DNA from: Diplocarpon mali | Taxonomy: Eukaryota; Ascomycota; Leotiomycetes; Helotiales; Drepanopezizaceae | Assembly (NCBI GenBank): GCA_024741835.1 | Contig: JAENRP010000036.1 | Coordinates: 1-64,000, forward strand | DNA length: 64,000 nt | Direction of reading: 5' to 3' | Shown here: positions 23,801-35,422 of the stretch, piece by piece | Position numbering within the stretch: position 1 is the first letter of the stretch | Layout of the letters: each line of letters begins with the position of its first letter | Made by a program: the position numbers and the translations under genes | The notes under the pieces: generated by a model | Seen by the model: only the letters and a program-made list of their open reading frames with translations | Databases searched by the model: none | What the model was told of the DNA's origin: nothing

Positions 23801-24408
23801 TGAAAGCTGGTTCTTTAGACCAGCTATCTTTATTTTAAAATGTACCTATCTAATGAGCCTGCAAAGAACGAAGTGAATCAGTTTGAGGGATTAGCTTACA
23901 CGGTTAGAAAGTAGGAACTTCGATGTTCAGATATACAAAGTGTAGTTTATGTCTCTCATGTGGTTTATACAGCACTTCAAGTATCTTTCCATTGATTGAA
24001 AGCTCTGAATACTCGCACACATCAGCCTAAAAGCGGGGATTTTCCCATCCAGATGGCTCTGAAGAACTACTGCATGTTGAGTACACATTATGAAATGGGT
24101 CTGTGAAGCAGGTCACTGGTAGCCACCGGATATTACATTCAACTTCGCTGTGATCTTTGACGAAGAAGACCCAGTTTCTTTTATGGTAAAATACACTCAT
24201 CCTGCACTATGAATCCAAGCAGGTTTTTCCACAGGCATGTTGTATCATTCAGCGGACAAAGGGCTCAAAACTCTAAATTAGAGTTTACACTCAGCATCTG
24301 AAATTAGAATGATCTCCAGCAGGTTCCTCTTATTTATCTCGCTCCCTTCTTTCCCTCCGTTTTCTCAGCACAGCTGAGAACCTCCAAGATGATTTGAGTT
24401 ATGGTCTA
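20845..24408. other. AT-rich desert, first part
   Basis: No gene supported. 21260-21540 holds degenerate direct repeats around GATTTGATACTTCTTCC (for example near 21328, 21393 and 21460). 21900-22330 is copy C of the dispersed repeat. 22560-22860 has slightly higher GC and a 79-codon minus-strand frame (22600-22839) that is not convincing. 22860-24400 has no open frame of note. TA-rich with scattered stops, consistent with old mutated repeats. Confidence 0.6.
21900..22330. repeat. Diverged dispersed repeat, copy C (RIP-like)
   Basis: Shares with copy A (9490-10010) the order GTAGAGCTGAGAT.AAGTC...TTTGATGTCGAA, then a purine block with GTAGGTTATAGTAT (A: GCAGGTTATAGTAT), then a GGCATAAG/AGCATAAG block followed by TTAGAC. 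More diverged than the A/B pair, so assignment is tentative. No coding capacity remains. Confidence 0.4.
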
Positions 24409-24652
24409 TTATGCGCAATGGCAGTCATTGTCGTAGCAGTCGTAGTTAGACTTGCCCAATGTCTCGCACTGTATTAGGGTAACGTTAATTCAAGATGCAC
24501 TGCAGAAAAGAGCGACTACAAATAGGGCTGTAACATACGTGGCCTGGGCAACCGATTGCCATATCGTAGGGGCAGGGTTTAGCTCCTCCAGCAGCGACGG
24601 TCGATGTCATAGCAGCGATGAGGAGGACGATGGAGCTGAATGAAAAGCGCAT
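24409..24652 (-). CDS. Defensin-like (CS-alpha-beta type) secreted peptide, 57 aa, two exons
   Basis: Exon 1 24652-24539, intron 24538-24469 (70 bp, donor GTATGT, acceptor ATACAG), exon 2 24468-24409; phase 0 kept, 58 codons with stop. Residues 1-21 form a clear signal peptide (basic N-end, hydrophobic SIVLLIAAM core, VAA cleavage site). The mature part of about 36 residues has six cysteines at 27, 35, 39, 49, 54 and 56, i.e. C-x7-C-x3-C-x9-C-x4-C-x1-C. The C-x3-C plus C-x-C pairs are the cysteine-stabilised alpha-beta signature seen in fungal defensins such as plectasin. Unlike most defensins the mature peptide is acidic (four Asp and one Glu against two Lys), so the target may differ. A TTATAAAA box lies about 100 bp upstream (near 24754). 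It is alone in an AT-rich desert, a typical place for effector-like genes. Without splicing the frame would run on with different cysteines; the spliced model fits far better. Confidence 0.72.
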
Positions 24653-27600
24653 GTTGATAGATGGTTTAAGTGGACCCGAGTTGAAGTTGAATGTAGGTAG
24701 ATGAGGTTGTTTGGAATGTGACATAGTGTTGGGGCGGATGTTCGGTCAGGTTTTATAAGTATTCCTCGAGAGGCCTTGCGTCCAGGTACTCTGGGAGCTC
24801 TAGAGACACTAAACTTAATACGTGAGCCAAGGACCTTTAATATTCTTTGCTGAATTGAAATAACTGGGCATCGTACGCAGCGGGGGAACGATGCGGATCT
24901 CTGCAGTTCTAGTGATTTGCAGTGATGGTATTGAGTTCACGAGATTAAGAGCTGGTAATATATCTGCGGCAGGAAAGACAAAAATACTAGTCTATTCAGA
25001 CCACTTCTGAAATTTTAAGATGATAGTAAGAGAACTTAAGACAATGCTAAGCCAGGGCTCTGGAAAGGGGTGAGAGCGCAATAGTTTTATCTAAATGAAT
25101 CAGATAGATCTAGGAACACTAATATGTCTCATCAATCGATATTCAGTGGGTCGTTTCCAGCTTTTTCTTTGTTGTAGACCAAACGAGCCCTGTGTATTCT
25201 TCATAATCATATGTGAATCTAACTCTACGAATGTTTCTTGAGCATTAATTCAGAAAGATTGGCCTCTATTCATCTTTGTTAGCCTGTCGTATATTGTTTA
25301 GAACTGGCTTCAGTCCGGTTTTGGCTCAACTTAACGAATATTTCGGGGGCTTTGATCTTTGCAAACTTGATTAAACCTCCCCTTGCATGAACCTTCGTAC
25401 GAGCATTGTTTGACATGCGACCGAGCACAAAGTCAAAAGTGTATCGTCAGAAGCCAAGTTATACACTATCTTGAAATCTGGCCGGCAAGGTTTATAAAGC
25501 GCGTGTAACTCTGAATTGAGTTTTATGCAATACTTGTATTTATTTGGACCGCGACGAAGTACAAAGTGCTCTACCGTAAAGTATAGCTCACCGCCTGGTT
25601 ATGCTTGACATACGAGATGAAAGCTGCAAACTACCATTGTATACTAATACTATTCTTTTCAATCTATGTAAGTCAATAAACCTATACCCATGCCCGATGC
25701 ACGCTTCTCAAGTCACTATCCTCTAGCTAACGCATTCGCAGAACTTGATTCTCCTCAAACTCTCGTGATTGATCTGCTATCTTAGCATTATAAACCTCTT
25801 GAGTATGTTATAGCCTGAATCCTTTTTCGTACACCCTGCTTCTTTCCAAGACAACATAAGTCGAAACCTACTTGCCAACATCTTATAAGCAAGGGAATAC
25901 AGCTTTCTAAAAACGAGAGCGGGAGGGAATTGAGACCTTGAACATTAAGATTATTGACAGGTCTAAAGAGCACCATCATTTTGGTTCGAAAGGATTGGCA
26001 CCTCCTATTCTTGATAATATGGCCTCGGATGCTAGAGTAGTGCCTGTTAAATCTTAACCTTATCTAAACTGTGAAGCAAGACCCTTTGAAATTCGAGGTG
26101 CGAATATTTAAACTTCAATCGTTTCGTGCTACGCGTCCTCTCGTAACCCTTGACACCAAACCAAATACTGTAGACAGTCAAGAGCTGGGTGACCCACTAT
26201 CCGAGCGTTATACTTCATCTCGGAATAAAAAAGTAAGGGTCACACGGCGGCTCCAGCGATCCGCCCGCCCGCACTTAATCCTACTGCTCTTCTCCCTCTC
26301 TCCAGTCTGTAAGATGATGCGCTGTTATGGTGGAGGAGCTTTCAATCGCTTTAGAACATAACTACTGACTACTATATCCAAGTACTGTTTGGATAATCCC
26401 CTGAATCTCAGCGGAATGAGTACTGAGGCTACTGTTACAAGATTTAAATCTTTATTCCCAAGGCAATTTGGGATTCGAGCGACGAACTCGACTCGGATAT
26501 AATGCAGCTACTTCAAATAGCAGGGTGATTAAACTGAGAATTAGTGTTGGCCAGAAACTTCGATATTATTTGTTAGTTAACTAAGTCGAGACAGCTATCT
26601 GGTTCATCTCGATAAAGACGAGTTTCTGATAGAATCTAAATGGCGTAGATTCTGAGTTCTATGGAGCTGCAGGAGTATGTGTACAAGGTACGATTACACA
26701 AGCCAATCCTTGTATATTCTAACAGTTTCAAACAGATCTTGCCTGCAGGTATACTAACTTGCTCTAGTAGGCTGCAGAAATGGCCCTCTAACTCCAGGTT
26801 GTTAAGTGAGTTTATCCAAAGTACCCCCCTTCTTTTTGCAAACAGTATATTCAAAAACCTGCTACTTGAAGACGCGCCACATTAATTCCATGTGTGGAAT
26901 TCAGAAACCTTAGATAGGATTAGAAACCCTTCTGAGGCATGGCCTTTTATTCTAAAAGGGTTTTATATCTATATTGCATGTCTTAATTCTGCTATTTCTC
27001 AAAGTCTGAATCCTTAGATGATTCTTTGAGTATCTAGGATTCATACTCTCTTATGGGTTTCACTTGGTTTCTTGACTCACCAGCTGCAATTAACAAGAAC
27101 CAGGGGATCCACAGACATGTCAGCACTTGCAGCCTGCTGAGAAACGTGTTTCCTGGCATGATGCCTCAAGAGTCGAGAATTGATATTTCTCCTTTTTGCT
27201 AGTCCATAGATACCCGCACGCACTTCAAATTTCTTTCTTTCACGCAGTGCACTTCTAGATTTTTACCAGATCTTTTGAGCCCTACTCTTTTGTGTTGTCA
27301 GCTGTATTGCGATTGATATCTTGAGGGTTAATAATTCCCGTGAGCTCAACCCACCTGAGAATTAGGGTTTTACTACTCTCATATTTAATTAACAACTCCT
27401 ATGTTCCCACGCTTTCCTCCTCTTTGCTTATAGCTTGGCTATCCACAAATGTGTAGCCAGACCCAGAAGCTGAAATTAACAAAGAGCCAAGAAAGAGTAC
27501 TCGAACATCAGTCAAAGGAAGACCGTAGGCACGAGGAAGTATAAGAGAAAACAGCAATGGATAATAGCTAGGGACTGACCAATTAAGAGTAGGGAAATCT

Positions 27601-28266
27601 GTGACCACAACAATCACCCAGAAGCATCAGTACTCAAGTTTGTTCTTTGAGCCATATCGCTTTGCTATTCAATTAAAATCAATCAACCTGCCTTGAATAT
27701 TATCAATCCAAGTTAGGTTTTTATACCTCGATCAGTTTACCTCAGCAAAACCACCCAATGCAAGCGGCGCTTCCCCGCTTATGAGGAGCTCAAGCTCAAG
27801 AAAGTACAAGCGCAACAACAGCACTGCAGCTAGAGCAAAAAAATATTGCGGGAAGAAATCAAATACAACTCAAGCATTGAGGTTTTAGCCGAATGGAATT
27901 AATAATGAAATCCCATATCTATAAATCGTATATAATTCCGCCATCATCTTCATCTTGTCAACAGTCCACTATCAACCTTGCCTCTCATTCATCGAAGAAT
28001 AGACGCGTCTGAGATCGTTTCTGAAACATTGTGTTCACTACTTCGTTTGATGCTCACATGAACCACCACGTTCCATACTTCTTCTCCTACACAAAATGAC
28101 GTCATGATTGAGGACTCGTACTCACTTCAACCCCTCATCTCGAAATCTCTCCAGTAGATCAAACGTCAACTTTCAAACACCAGTAATAGCGACAACGGCA
28201 GCAACGGTAATAGCAACAGTGTCAACAGATCTACAGAGTCAAGGTCGACAAACAGCAACCGTCAAC
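24653..28266. other. AT-rich desert, second part
   Basis: No gene supported. Frames at 25788-25979, 26071-26361, 26636-26885 and 27399-27617 are short and without family resemblance; the last (minus strand) is hydrophobic but has no convincing promoter or continuation. 27950-28266 is CAA/CAG-rich (AACGGCAGCAACGG) and is probably promoter and leader of the gene at 28267. Confidence 0.6.
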
Positions 28267-28890
28267 ATGGCCTCCCGGATCCCGACCTCGACGACGGTTA
28301 GCGAATCCGCCGTCGTCTCCGCCACCTTCTCGCACGTCTGGCACCTCATCAAGCTGGAGAAGTTCGCCGAGTTCTGGGGAAAGCTGGAGAAGAGCGAGAC
28401 GGTCAAGGGCGCATCCCCAGATACCGATGTAGTGAAGTGGACCTTCAAGGATGGCCAGGTCCTGGAGGTCAAGCAGGAGGAGCACTCGGTATGTGTCTGC
28501 TACCCTTCCAAGATTCTTCGATTGTTTTGCGTTGGAGCCAGGACGTGGAGGAGAGGGCGGAGTCCGTTTGCTGATGAGAAAGACCATCGACCACTACATC
28601 ACGTACTCCGTCATCTCGGCCCAGCCCCAGCTCACCTACTCCTCCGTGATGAGCACTATCCGTCTGTACCCCATCACTTCTGGTCACCACGAGGGCCAGA
28701 CCTTCGTTACATGGACTGGGCACTTCAGCTCGGATGCTGATGCCGGTACGTCTCTCTCCCTCTCCTTATCCTGCTGCCAAGTTGCGAAAGTCGTTTGAGG
28801 TTGACAGTCAAAGGCGTCATCGAGGATGCCAAGTTCAAGCGCCGCGAAGCTCTGGCTGATCTCGCCGCTACCGTCAAGAGCGCGAAGTAG
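28267..28890 (+). CDS. SRPBCC (Bet v 1-fold) protein, 153 aa, three exons
   Basis: Member of a fungal family of small SRPBCC/polyketide-cyclase-like ligand-binding proteins; the ligand is unknown. Exons 28267-28488, 28583-28745 and 28814-28890, all phases kept. The protein starts MASRIPTSTTVSESAVVSAT, followed by FSHVWHLIKLEKFAEFW, DTDVVKWTFKDGQVLEVKQE, HYITYSVISAQPQLTYSS and GQTFVTWTGHFSSDADA, i.e. the beta strands and long groove of a helix-grip fold, ending in a helix EDAKFKRREALADLAATV. An alternative acceptor 7 bases earlier at the last intron (after GACAG) would insert two residues in frame. No signal peptide, so cytosolic. It sits alone next to the AT-rich desert. Confidence 0.88.
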
Positions 28891-29758
28891 AGTGGAACGT
28901 GGAAGTCGGAAGACGAGTGGTGAGCGGTCTGTGGAGCGAATTTTATGGGTTACGATGGCTTTACCTCATGGGAACATTCGAATAGGTGATCCTCTCATGT
29001 TCAATCGAGCGCATTCTCCTTGAATCTGCTTTGCAAAGAGCCAGCTCACGTGTACCGTCGTCTTGACTTTAACTCGCACTCCACGCAGCCCCTCAGATCA
29101 TTGCAAAGCTCTCTCAGAAGCAACAATCAAATGGCAAGGTGTTGCTGTGACGATTGACAGTTTAGACTCCTCCATCTCCGAAGAGGCGGGTTTCTTACTA
29201 ACCAGAGAAAAAGGCCCGAGAATACTGACATGGAGCAGGGTCGTCATCTCGGCTTTGGCCCGTAGATCCGCGAGCTTCGAACTACGGGCCCACGATCTGG
29301 TCTCTGTAGCCGCAAATTCGACGCTGCAATCTTCAATTCAGAACAAAATTAGCGAGAACAGGCCAAGAAGAAGTTTATCTGCCAGATTTGGTCCTCCGGA
29401 GAGCTAGGGAGAGGAACGTCAGAGCTCTGGGTCTGGCATTTCCTTGATTTGGTATCTGGGAACCGAGTCTGCCGTGATAGGCTGTCAGGAAGGAGGTGAC
29501 GTACGATGGTGGCTGGGCTCTATATATTACCTCCCTGTTGTATAGATACTATTTTGATTTGATTTATTTCGACAACGGCCTCTGTAGAAGTGACATCTTG
29601 GTCCTGGATTTGAAGTCTACTCAAACAGAGACCGCGTAGCATTTACCCTGAGGAACTCTTGCGAAGAACCGCATCTAGGGAATGCTGAGGCGCCAACAGA
29701 CAAGCCAATCTCTGACCGACCGATTCTCGAACGGCTCAGAGGACCTCTCCACGACAAG
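28891..29758. other. Intergenic stretch 3' of the SRPBCC gene
   Basis: Nothing supported beyond 3' flank. A 114-codon plus-strand frame at 29063-29407 has no recognisable features. Confidence 0.5.
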
Positions 29759-30066
29759 TGTAACGACACAGAACCGCCGAAGTGCGAGATCAAGTATGGT
29801 AGCAAGAAGTGGTGCAAAAGGCGTATTCTATAGGTCTAATACGAAGGAAACGAAGAAGTTAGAAGACCTTCCGTAAGAGGGAGCCCTTCTTCCTTATATA
29901 CATAAGCAGCTAGAAGCTCTTTGCCCGTTCACGTGATATTATGCAAGAATATCCCTTTACACCTTCGGGGTCGATTCGAGGTAACCCTGCCTCGATCGAG
30001 GTTGCGAAACCTTAAAACGCTGTACTCCGAGATAATTGCAAACAACCCTAGGATGCGGTCGTTACA
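29759..30066. mobile_element. Solo LTR, 308 bp
   Basis: The segment begins TGTAACGAC and ends GTCGTTACA, a perfect 9-bp terminal inverted repeat with the TG...CA ends of LTR retrotransposons. It contains a TATA-like CTTATATACATAAG near 29895. The 5 bases before it (ACAAG) and after it (ACAAC) differ by one, compatible with an aged 5-bp target-site duplication. No second LTR or polymerase gene is seen nearby, so it is probably a solo LTR left by recombination. Orientation cannot be decided. Confidence 0.65.
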
Positions 30067-30961
30067 ACAACCTCACGTTCCTGTTCCCAGACTGCCAGCC
30101 CTGGCCTGAGACCCCGGCCGCTTCATGGATTCCCGCTGCGACTCGCTAATCATGCAGATCTCGAGAATATATGAGCGACCGACACCAGGGGGACTATCCC
30201 ATCTTTTCTCCGTGCTCTGCTCTGTGCTGTGATCACTACCCGTGCAGATCGCTGTTTACCTCGCTTAACCCGGCCCGCTCGCTAAGAAGCCGGGGATCAG
30301 GACCGCCGGTTCCAAGGGGAACAAGCCCGGCGATGTCGATATCCAGCGGCTGGGAGGACAGGTCCTCGGATGTGAGGTAGAGGGCGTGGGGGAGAGGCCC
30401 CGCGCAAGCATAGAGCCAGCGAACTGACGATTGGGATCTGAAGAGTGTGGAAAAGGAGCTTCATGTCAAGAATGGATGCGAGCCTGGTAGCAGCGGATGT
30501 GAGAAACCTTGATGGTGTTTAGTCACGACGAGCAGGAAAATCATAGATGTACGTGGGTATATATACACACGTATACATGTGTTGGTAATACAGAACTCAA
30601 GAACAAGACACGCATCCATCACTCTCTCCTCTAGCCATAATCTGCTCGCAACTCTCAGGGGGCTCCCGAGAGGGGAAATAGCCCCGTCAGAGAGAAGCCG
30701 CGAATGCTGAGGCAGCTTTCTCGCCAGGATGACCCGCCAGGAATGCGCGGAACTAGTTGAGGTTGCTGTGTCATCGTGCCTTGAATCTCCGTGCGCTTTT
30801 AAGACTCTCTCACTGCATGGTATAGTCTTTCGGTAGACGGTTTTTCTTCGAGTGCATTTGAATGCGTTTGCTCATGCGCCGTCAAGTGCTGTAATCAACA
30901 TATCAGCAGTGTGAATCTACGGCCCTTGGGGCTTTGTCGGTGACAATTACTAGTTTACCAC

Positions 30962-30994
<33 letters not shown>

Positions 30995-33379
30995 TGTATG
31001 TATGTATACATATATATACACATATACATACACATACATACATACATACACATACATACACATACATACACATACATACACATACATACACATACATACA
31101 CATACATACACATACATACACATACATACACATACATACACATACATACACATGCATACACATACATACATATACATACATATATAAAAATATCACCTTG
31201 GCATTTGAATAAAGCTACACTTCAGGTCCAGACACCGACATGTGCCACGATTTGTCTCGATGCTCGGCATTGACAAGTAAAGGCCCTCTATCCTGTCAAG
31301 CCATAAAGCCATGAAGCCATCCTCTCTCGTCCGCCACCACGTCAACTTCCCGCAACGCCAGCCTCGGCCCCCGCCGGCTCGGCTCTCTGCCAGGAGCTGT
31401 TTTGCCCTCTTGGATCGCCCCGGTGGTGGGATTGGCTGCGCCGCACGACCTACAACCCAGTCTCGCGTTCTCTAGCAAGTCTAGCAGCTCTAGCAACGCC
31501 CCGCGCTCGTCTGCTCGTCGATCCGGAGGAGCTGGACCTCTTGGGGCCTCAAACCCCCCCAATGTCGACCGAGGTCGAGACAGACAGCGGCGGCGGGCGA
31601 GACTGCCGGTGACGTCCGCAGCGCGGCGGCGTTGGTAAAGACAGCCTGCACCTCGGGAGCTAGAGGTCGGCATCGTTCCTCGCTGGGTTGCCATCGAGCA
31701 TCGCAACTGTCGGCTGCGTTGCTATTGTTGTTGTTGACGTCGCAGCCGAGCCAACGAAATCGCGGATCTGGCCGCGGTGTCTGTGACCGATCCAGTGGAG
31801 AGCCATGTCTGGGTCTTTGAAGAGTGGAGGCGAGCCGAAGAGAATGAAGATGCTACAAGAGAGCCGAAGAGTAGAAGACGCAGTTGCGTCGCACCAGGAC
31901 CCAGACCCAGGAGCGTCTCGGATGTAAAAGCGCAGCGGCTCTCTTCTGAGAGGTATAGAAGGGGAACTTGCTTTGCTAGTCATAGCCTGATCCAGAGGGA
32001 GGCTACCTTGTACGTGCGGCTTCTATTAATAACGAATTCTGGACGTATATTTAGCTTTCGTAGTCCGCTGAGCGGTAAAAATTCTTTCCAGATTTTTTCA
32101 TCTCGTTTACGTTAAATACATTGTTGATTCTGATAAGTGTAGAAATCACACCTCTGCTTGTCCCGTAACTTGGTCTGTAAAAATGAAACCCCGCAATCGG
32201 AAATCGAGAAGTCAAGGCTAGAAACAATCAAAAGCAAGCCTGAAGCCTGAAGCCCGAGCCGAAGGGCGCCCTCTCTTGATCTTGGTTCTTGGCTCTCGGG
32301 CTTCAGTCCTCGGGTGTTCCAGCTGGGTTGTTGGAGAGATTGGTGGCGATGTCGCTGTTGGTGTGGGGATCTGTACACGGGGCTTCGTAAGAGATATATG
32401 GATGGATATCGAGGTAGACATAGATGTGAGTGCTAGAGCCAGAGCTGGTGCTTGTGCTCGTGAAGGGGGGGGTAAGGAGAGGTATATTGGGTGTAGGTGG
32501 ATGTAGAGCTTGACGCTGGCTTTACAAAGTGCTTGGGCGATAGTGTGCAAGTACCGTTCGAGGTGGAGACGGTTAGTTTATATAATACGATGCAGAACGA
32601 AGCAGAGAAGACGAGTATGTTAATTGGTGAAGGGTAGAAGAGAATGCGGGCGTTTAGATAAGGAGCGTGGCCTTAACCTATACCTTGATAGTTGAAGAAT
32701 CTACAGAGGTATGTTTTATCCTGGAGGAGGAGCTGGCTACTGGCACGAGCTAGCGATTCACGTGCCATCAAGCGATCTGAAAATCAACAGAGTATAGATC
32801 TATTGAGAAGCCAGAAGTGTAGTCTCGGATGCGAATGAGAAAAAAAGAGCGAGACATTCATGTGAGCTACACAGTGATATGTTCTAGTCTAGGTTCTTGT
32901 ACTTACTGAGTCCCTTTCAAGAGTGAACTAGCTCAACAGGTCTCTCTCGCTTAGCAGTCGTTCACTTAGCAAGTCATTCACTAAGCAAGCATCGAAAAAT
33001 AAATTATTCAAACAATCGGAACTTATAAAGCAGTTCCAAGGTGGATCGCTTAAATCTAATCCAGTTAATATAATCTCAACCCCTACTGTTCCTTACTCTT
33101 GGATCCCCAGGACCCACAACTCTGAAGTTCTAAGAATCCTCTTAATCACATCTTATAAATGTAAAACTCATGAAATTCTATAAAGCTACAGAATGATTTG
33201 TCTTGATTAGAGCTCTTATACGGACAACCTAATATATATGAATACCTCCTGCCAGCTCATTTAGATTATGATCTACGTAATACAGGCTATAGCAAACTCT
33301 GCAGATATGTAGAGCCTATATTGTACAATTAAAATCCCGAGAGACCTGTGCGCAGTGTCTCCTGCGAGCCTGTAGATTC
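30067..33379. other. Long gene-poor stretch with microsatellite
   Basis: No gene can be supported. 30960-31187 is a long microsatellite. 31300-31900 is GC-richer with overlapping frames on both strands, none with a recognisable family. 32220-32560 is a low-complexity purine/pyrimidine stretch. From 32600 the sequence turns AT-rich and leads into dispersed repeat copy B. Several CACGTG/CACGTGA sites occur but are not interpretable alone. Confidence 0.55.
30960..31187. repeat. Long microsatellite: (TGTA)n then (CATACACATA)n
   Basis: About 11 copies of TGTA are followed by a TATATACACATATACA transition and then a nearly perfect array of CATACATACA with CACATA phases to about 31187. Six overlapping Tyr/Val/His/Thr frames on both strands come only from this repeat and are not genes. 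Confidence 0.95.
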
Positions 33380-33830
33380 TCTAGGGTCTTTCTACAGAGT
33401 CTGCGGAGCCGAGATCAACTCCTTTCAATAGCGAAGTATCAGCCCTAAGCTGAACAAGGCCATAACTTCTTAACGCTTAAAATGGAAAACTTCGACTACC
33501 TCTCTCATTATATACCTTCTACGGTCGACCTACACTGATGTCCTTCGGGTCTAAGGAAGAGCTTTAGAATAAGGGGGAATTAGGCAGGCTACGATACAAT
33601 AAATCACAGGAGGAAAAGGATGTACTTCAAAAGCTCTACGCAAGTTAATAAGAGGATGGGTCTATAGCTACCGCTGACTTATAAGATACTTGATAAAATT
33701 GAATAAATAGTCGCCACGACTGAGGGGCTCATCTTAGAACATGGAACCCAAGGCGACTCTACTTATCGAAGCACCTCTTTAAGACCATGTCTAATCAGGA
33801 CCTAAAGAGGCCAGCAACCAAGGGATCAGA
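33380..33830. repeat. Diverged dispersed repeat, copy B (RIP-like)
   Basis: Counterpart of copy A (9490-10010): AGTCTGCGGAGCCGAGAT at 33399, a degenerate middle, then AAATAGTCGCCACGACTGAGG, CATCTTAGAACATGGAACCC and AAGGCGACTCTACTTATCGA in the same order and strand. Differences are mostly C/T and G/A changes, consistent with repeat-induced point mutation. No open frame. Confidence 0.6.
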
Positions 33831-35422
33831 GTTGAACTCTAGACATGTTCTAGATGCATTTTACACGAAGCCAAACACAAAATTCAAGGAGTCTATCCTA
33901 GTCTCTCTCTAGAATCACCCCGAGTCTGGCGTTTCCCGCCTATGCTATGTAGTTTAGACTTCACTCAAAATGTCAAAGGCCAAGCAACCTCAGTCGCAGC
34001 AGGAGTCGCAGTCATACACAGCAGGTCGGATTCTGTCGATTCCCTTGAATCTGAGCCTGGGTCTGGGTCTGGACCTCAACCTCGACTGATCATCAGTCTC
34101 ACTCCCACAGCCACCCCATCTCCCGGCTCCCATCTCCCTCCTCTCTCTTTCATCTTCACTTCCCCGCCCAGCTACGCCCCTGAGAACAATGCCGCTCGGC
34201 ACATACTACACACACATACACATACACCTACCCATACCCACGCCCACGCCCACGCCCACCCCCAGCTCAAGTACAAGTACAACCCTTCCACCGATCCATC
34301 CACCATCCATGCGACCCAGAATCACTTAACCAATACCACGGCTACCACCACTCTCCTCCATCGCATACCAGATCGTTGCGGAGAGACCAGATCAGGGTAT
34401 ATCCAAATCCACCCTGCAAAATCCGCTCGGCACTCCCCCCTTGCATGCTCGCCTGTACAAGATTTGTTCCGCCGGAGAGTCCGACGAGAGCTACTACCTC
34501 TCTTTACCATCGCATACCATAACAAACAAATGGATGCGATTTATGAGGACATCTGAGTCCAACCTCAAGACCCCGCTAAGAACTTGGCCCTCCTGTACTC
34601 CCCAGCGTGGTATTTGTTTCGCCTGCGAGAGACTTCTGCGACTTATCACATGATACATGATAGCATGAATCAATCATGCTATCGATTCCGCATCCAACGC
34701 TAATACAGTACCGTTCGCGATACAACTACCAACATCATGTAAGGTGTGGTCGTCTCGCCGCTTCGCTCCCTCGCCCCTTTTCCTCTCGCATCTGGATTCG
34801 TACCTGCGTTCGCATTCGCATTCGCACGACTACGCATAACACGGCAGAGCACAGCCTAGCACTGCTTGTCACGACACCTCCCCACAGACCATGCGCTGGA
34901 GACGACGTCTTGATAACTGCTATATATCTAATACTTTCGACTACGACCAAGACTACGAAGACCATACCAGTACATCATCCATCCCACGGAAAACACAAGA
35001 GCAGCGCGATCCATTACCTAGCCTCGTTCCGATTGTTTTGCCATCGACCCACTGCAGCAAACGAGACCGCACGCACGGCAACGCCTCACGACCCCACCCT
35101 CCTCCGGCTAGGAAACAAGAGGCAAGGGAGGAGGACGAGAGGGAGAGCACCAAAACACCCGACACCATCGCTTCCCACCACATTTCGTAGCTTTACCCCT
35201 TCTCATCATCTGTCATCGTCACTTCATCTCATCTCATCCCATCGACGAGACCATATCCAATCCAGTCCAGAGGTGGGCCGAGTCGAGTACAGAAGTAGCG
35301 TACAAGACGAGCACGAGCACGCCCAATCGCAGCGTAACAAAGAAGAAAGGCGAAAGAAAGGCGAGAAGAAAGCATCTACATCACCCGAGTAGCGAAAGGA
35401 AAAGAAACATAGCAGAGAGAGG
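33831..35422. other. Intergenic / 5' flank of the FFKS orphan gene
   Basis: Frames at 33942-34556 and 34676-35392 are rich in Ser/Thr/His/Arg and arise from CA- and CAC-rich DNA (for example 34205-34262, CACATA and CGCCCA runs); they lack conserved features and are not called. 34676-35420 is likely a long pyrimidine-rich promoter and leader. Confidence 0.5.

Noticed and set aside
30903..31273. Six overlapping frames of about 70-99 codons on both strands
   Set aside because: They are translations of the microsatellite and consist of Tyr/Val/Cys/His/Thr repeats.
33942..35392. Plus-strand frames of 204 and 238 codons
   Set aside because: Low-complexity CA- and CG-rich DNA; no splice-joined product resembles a protein family.
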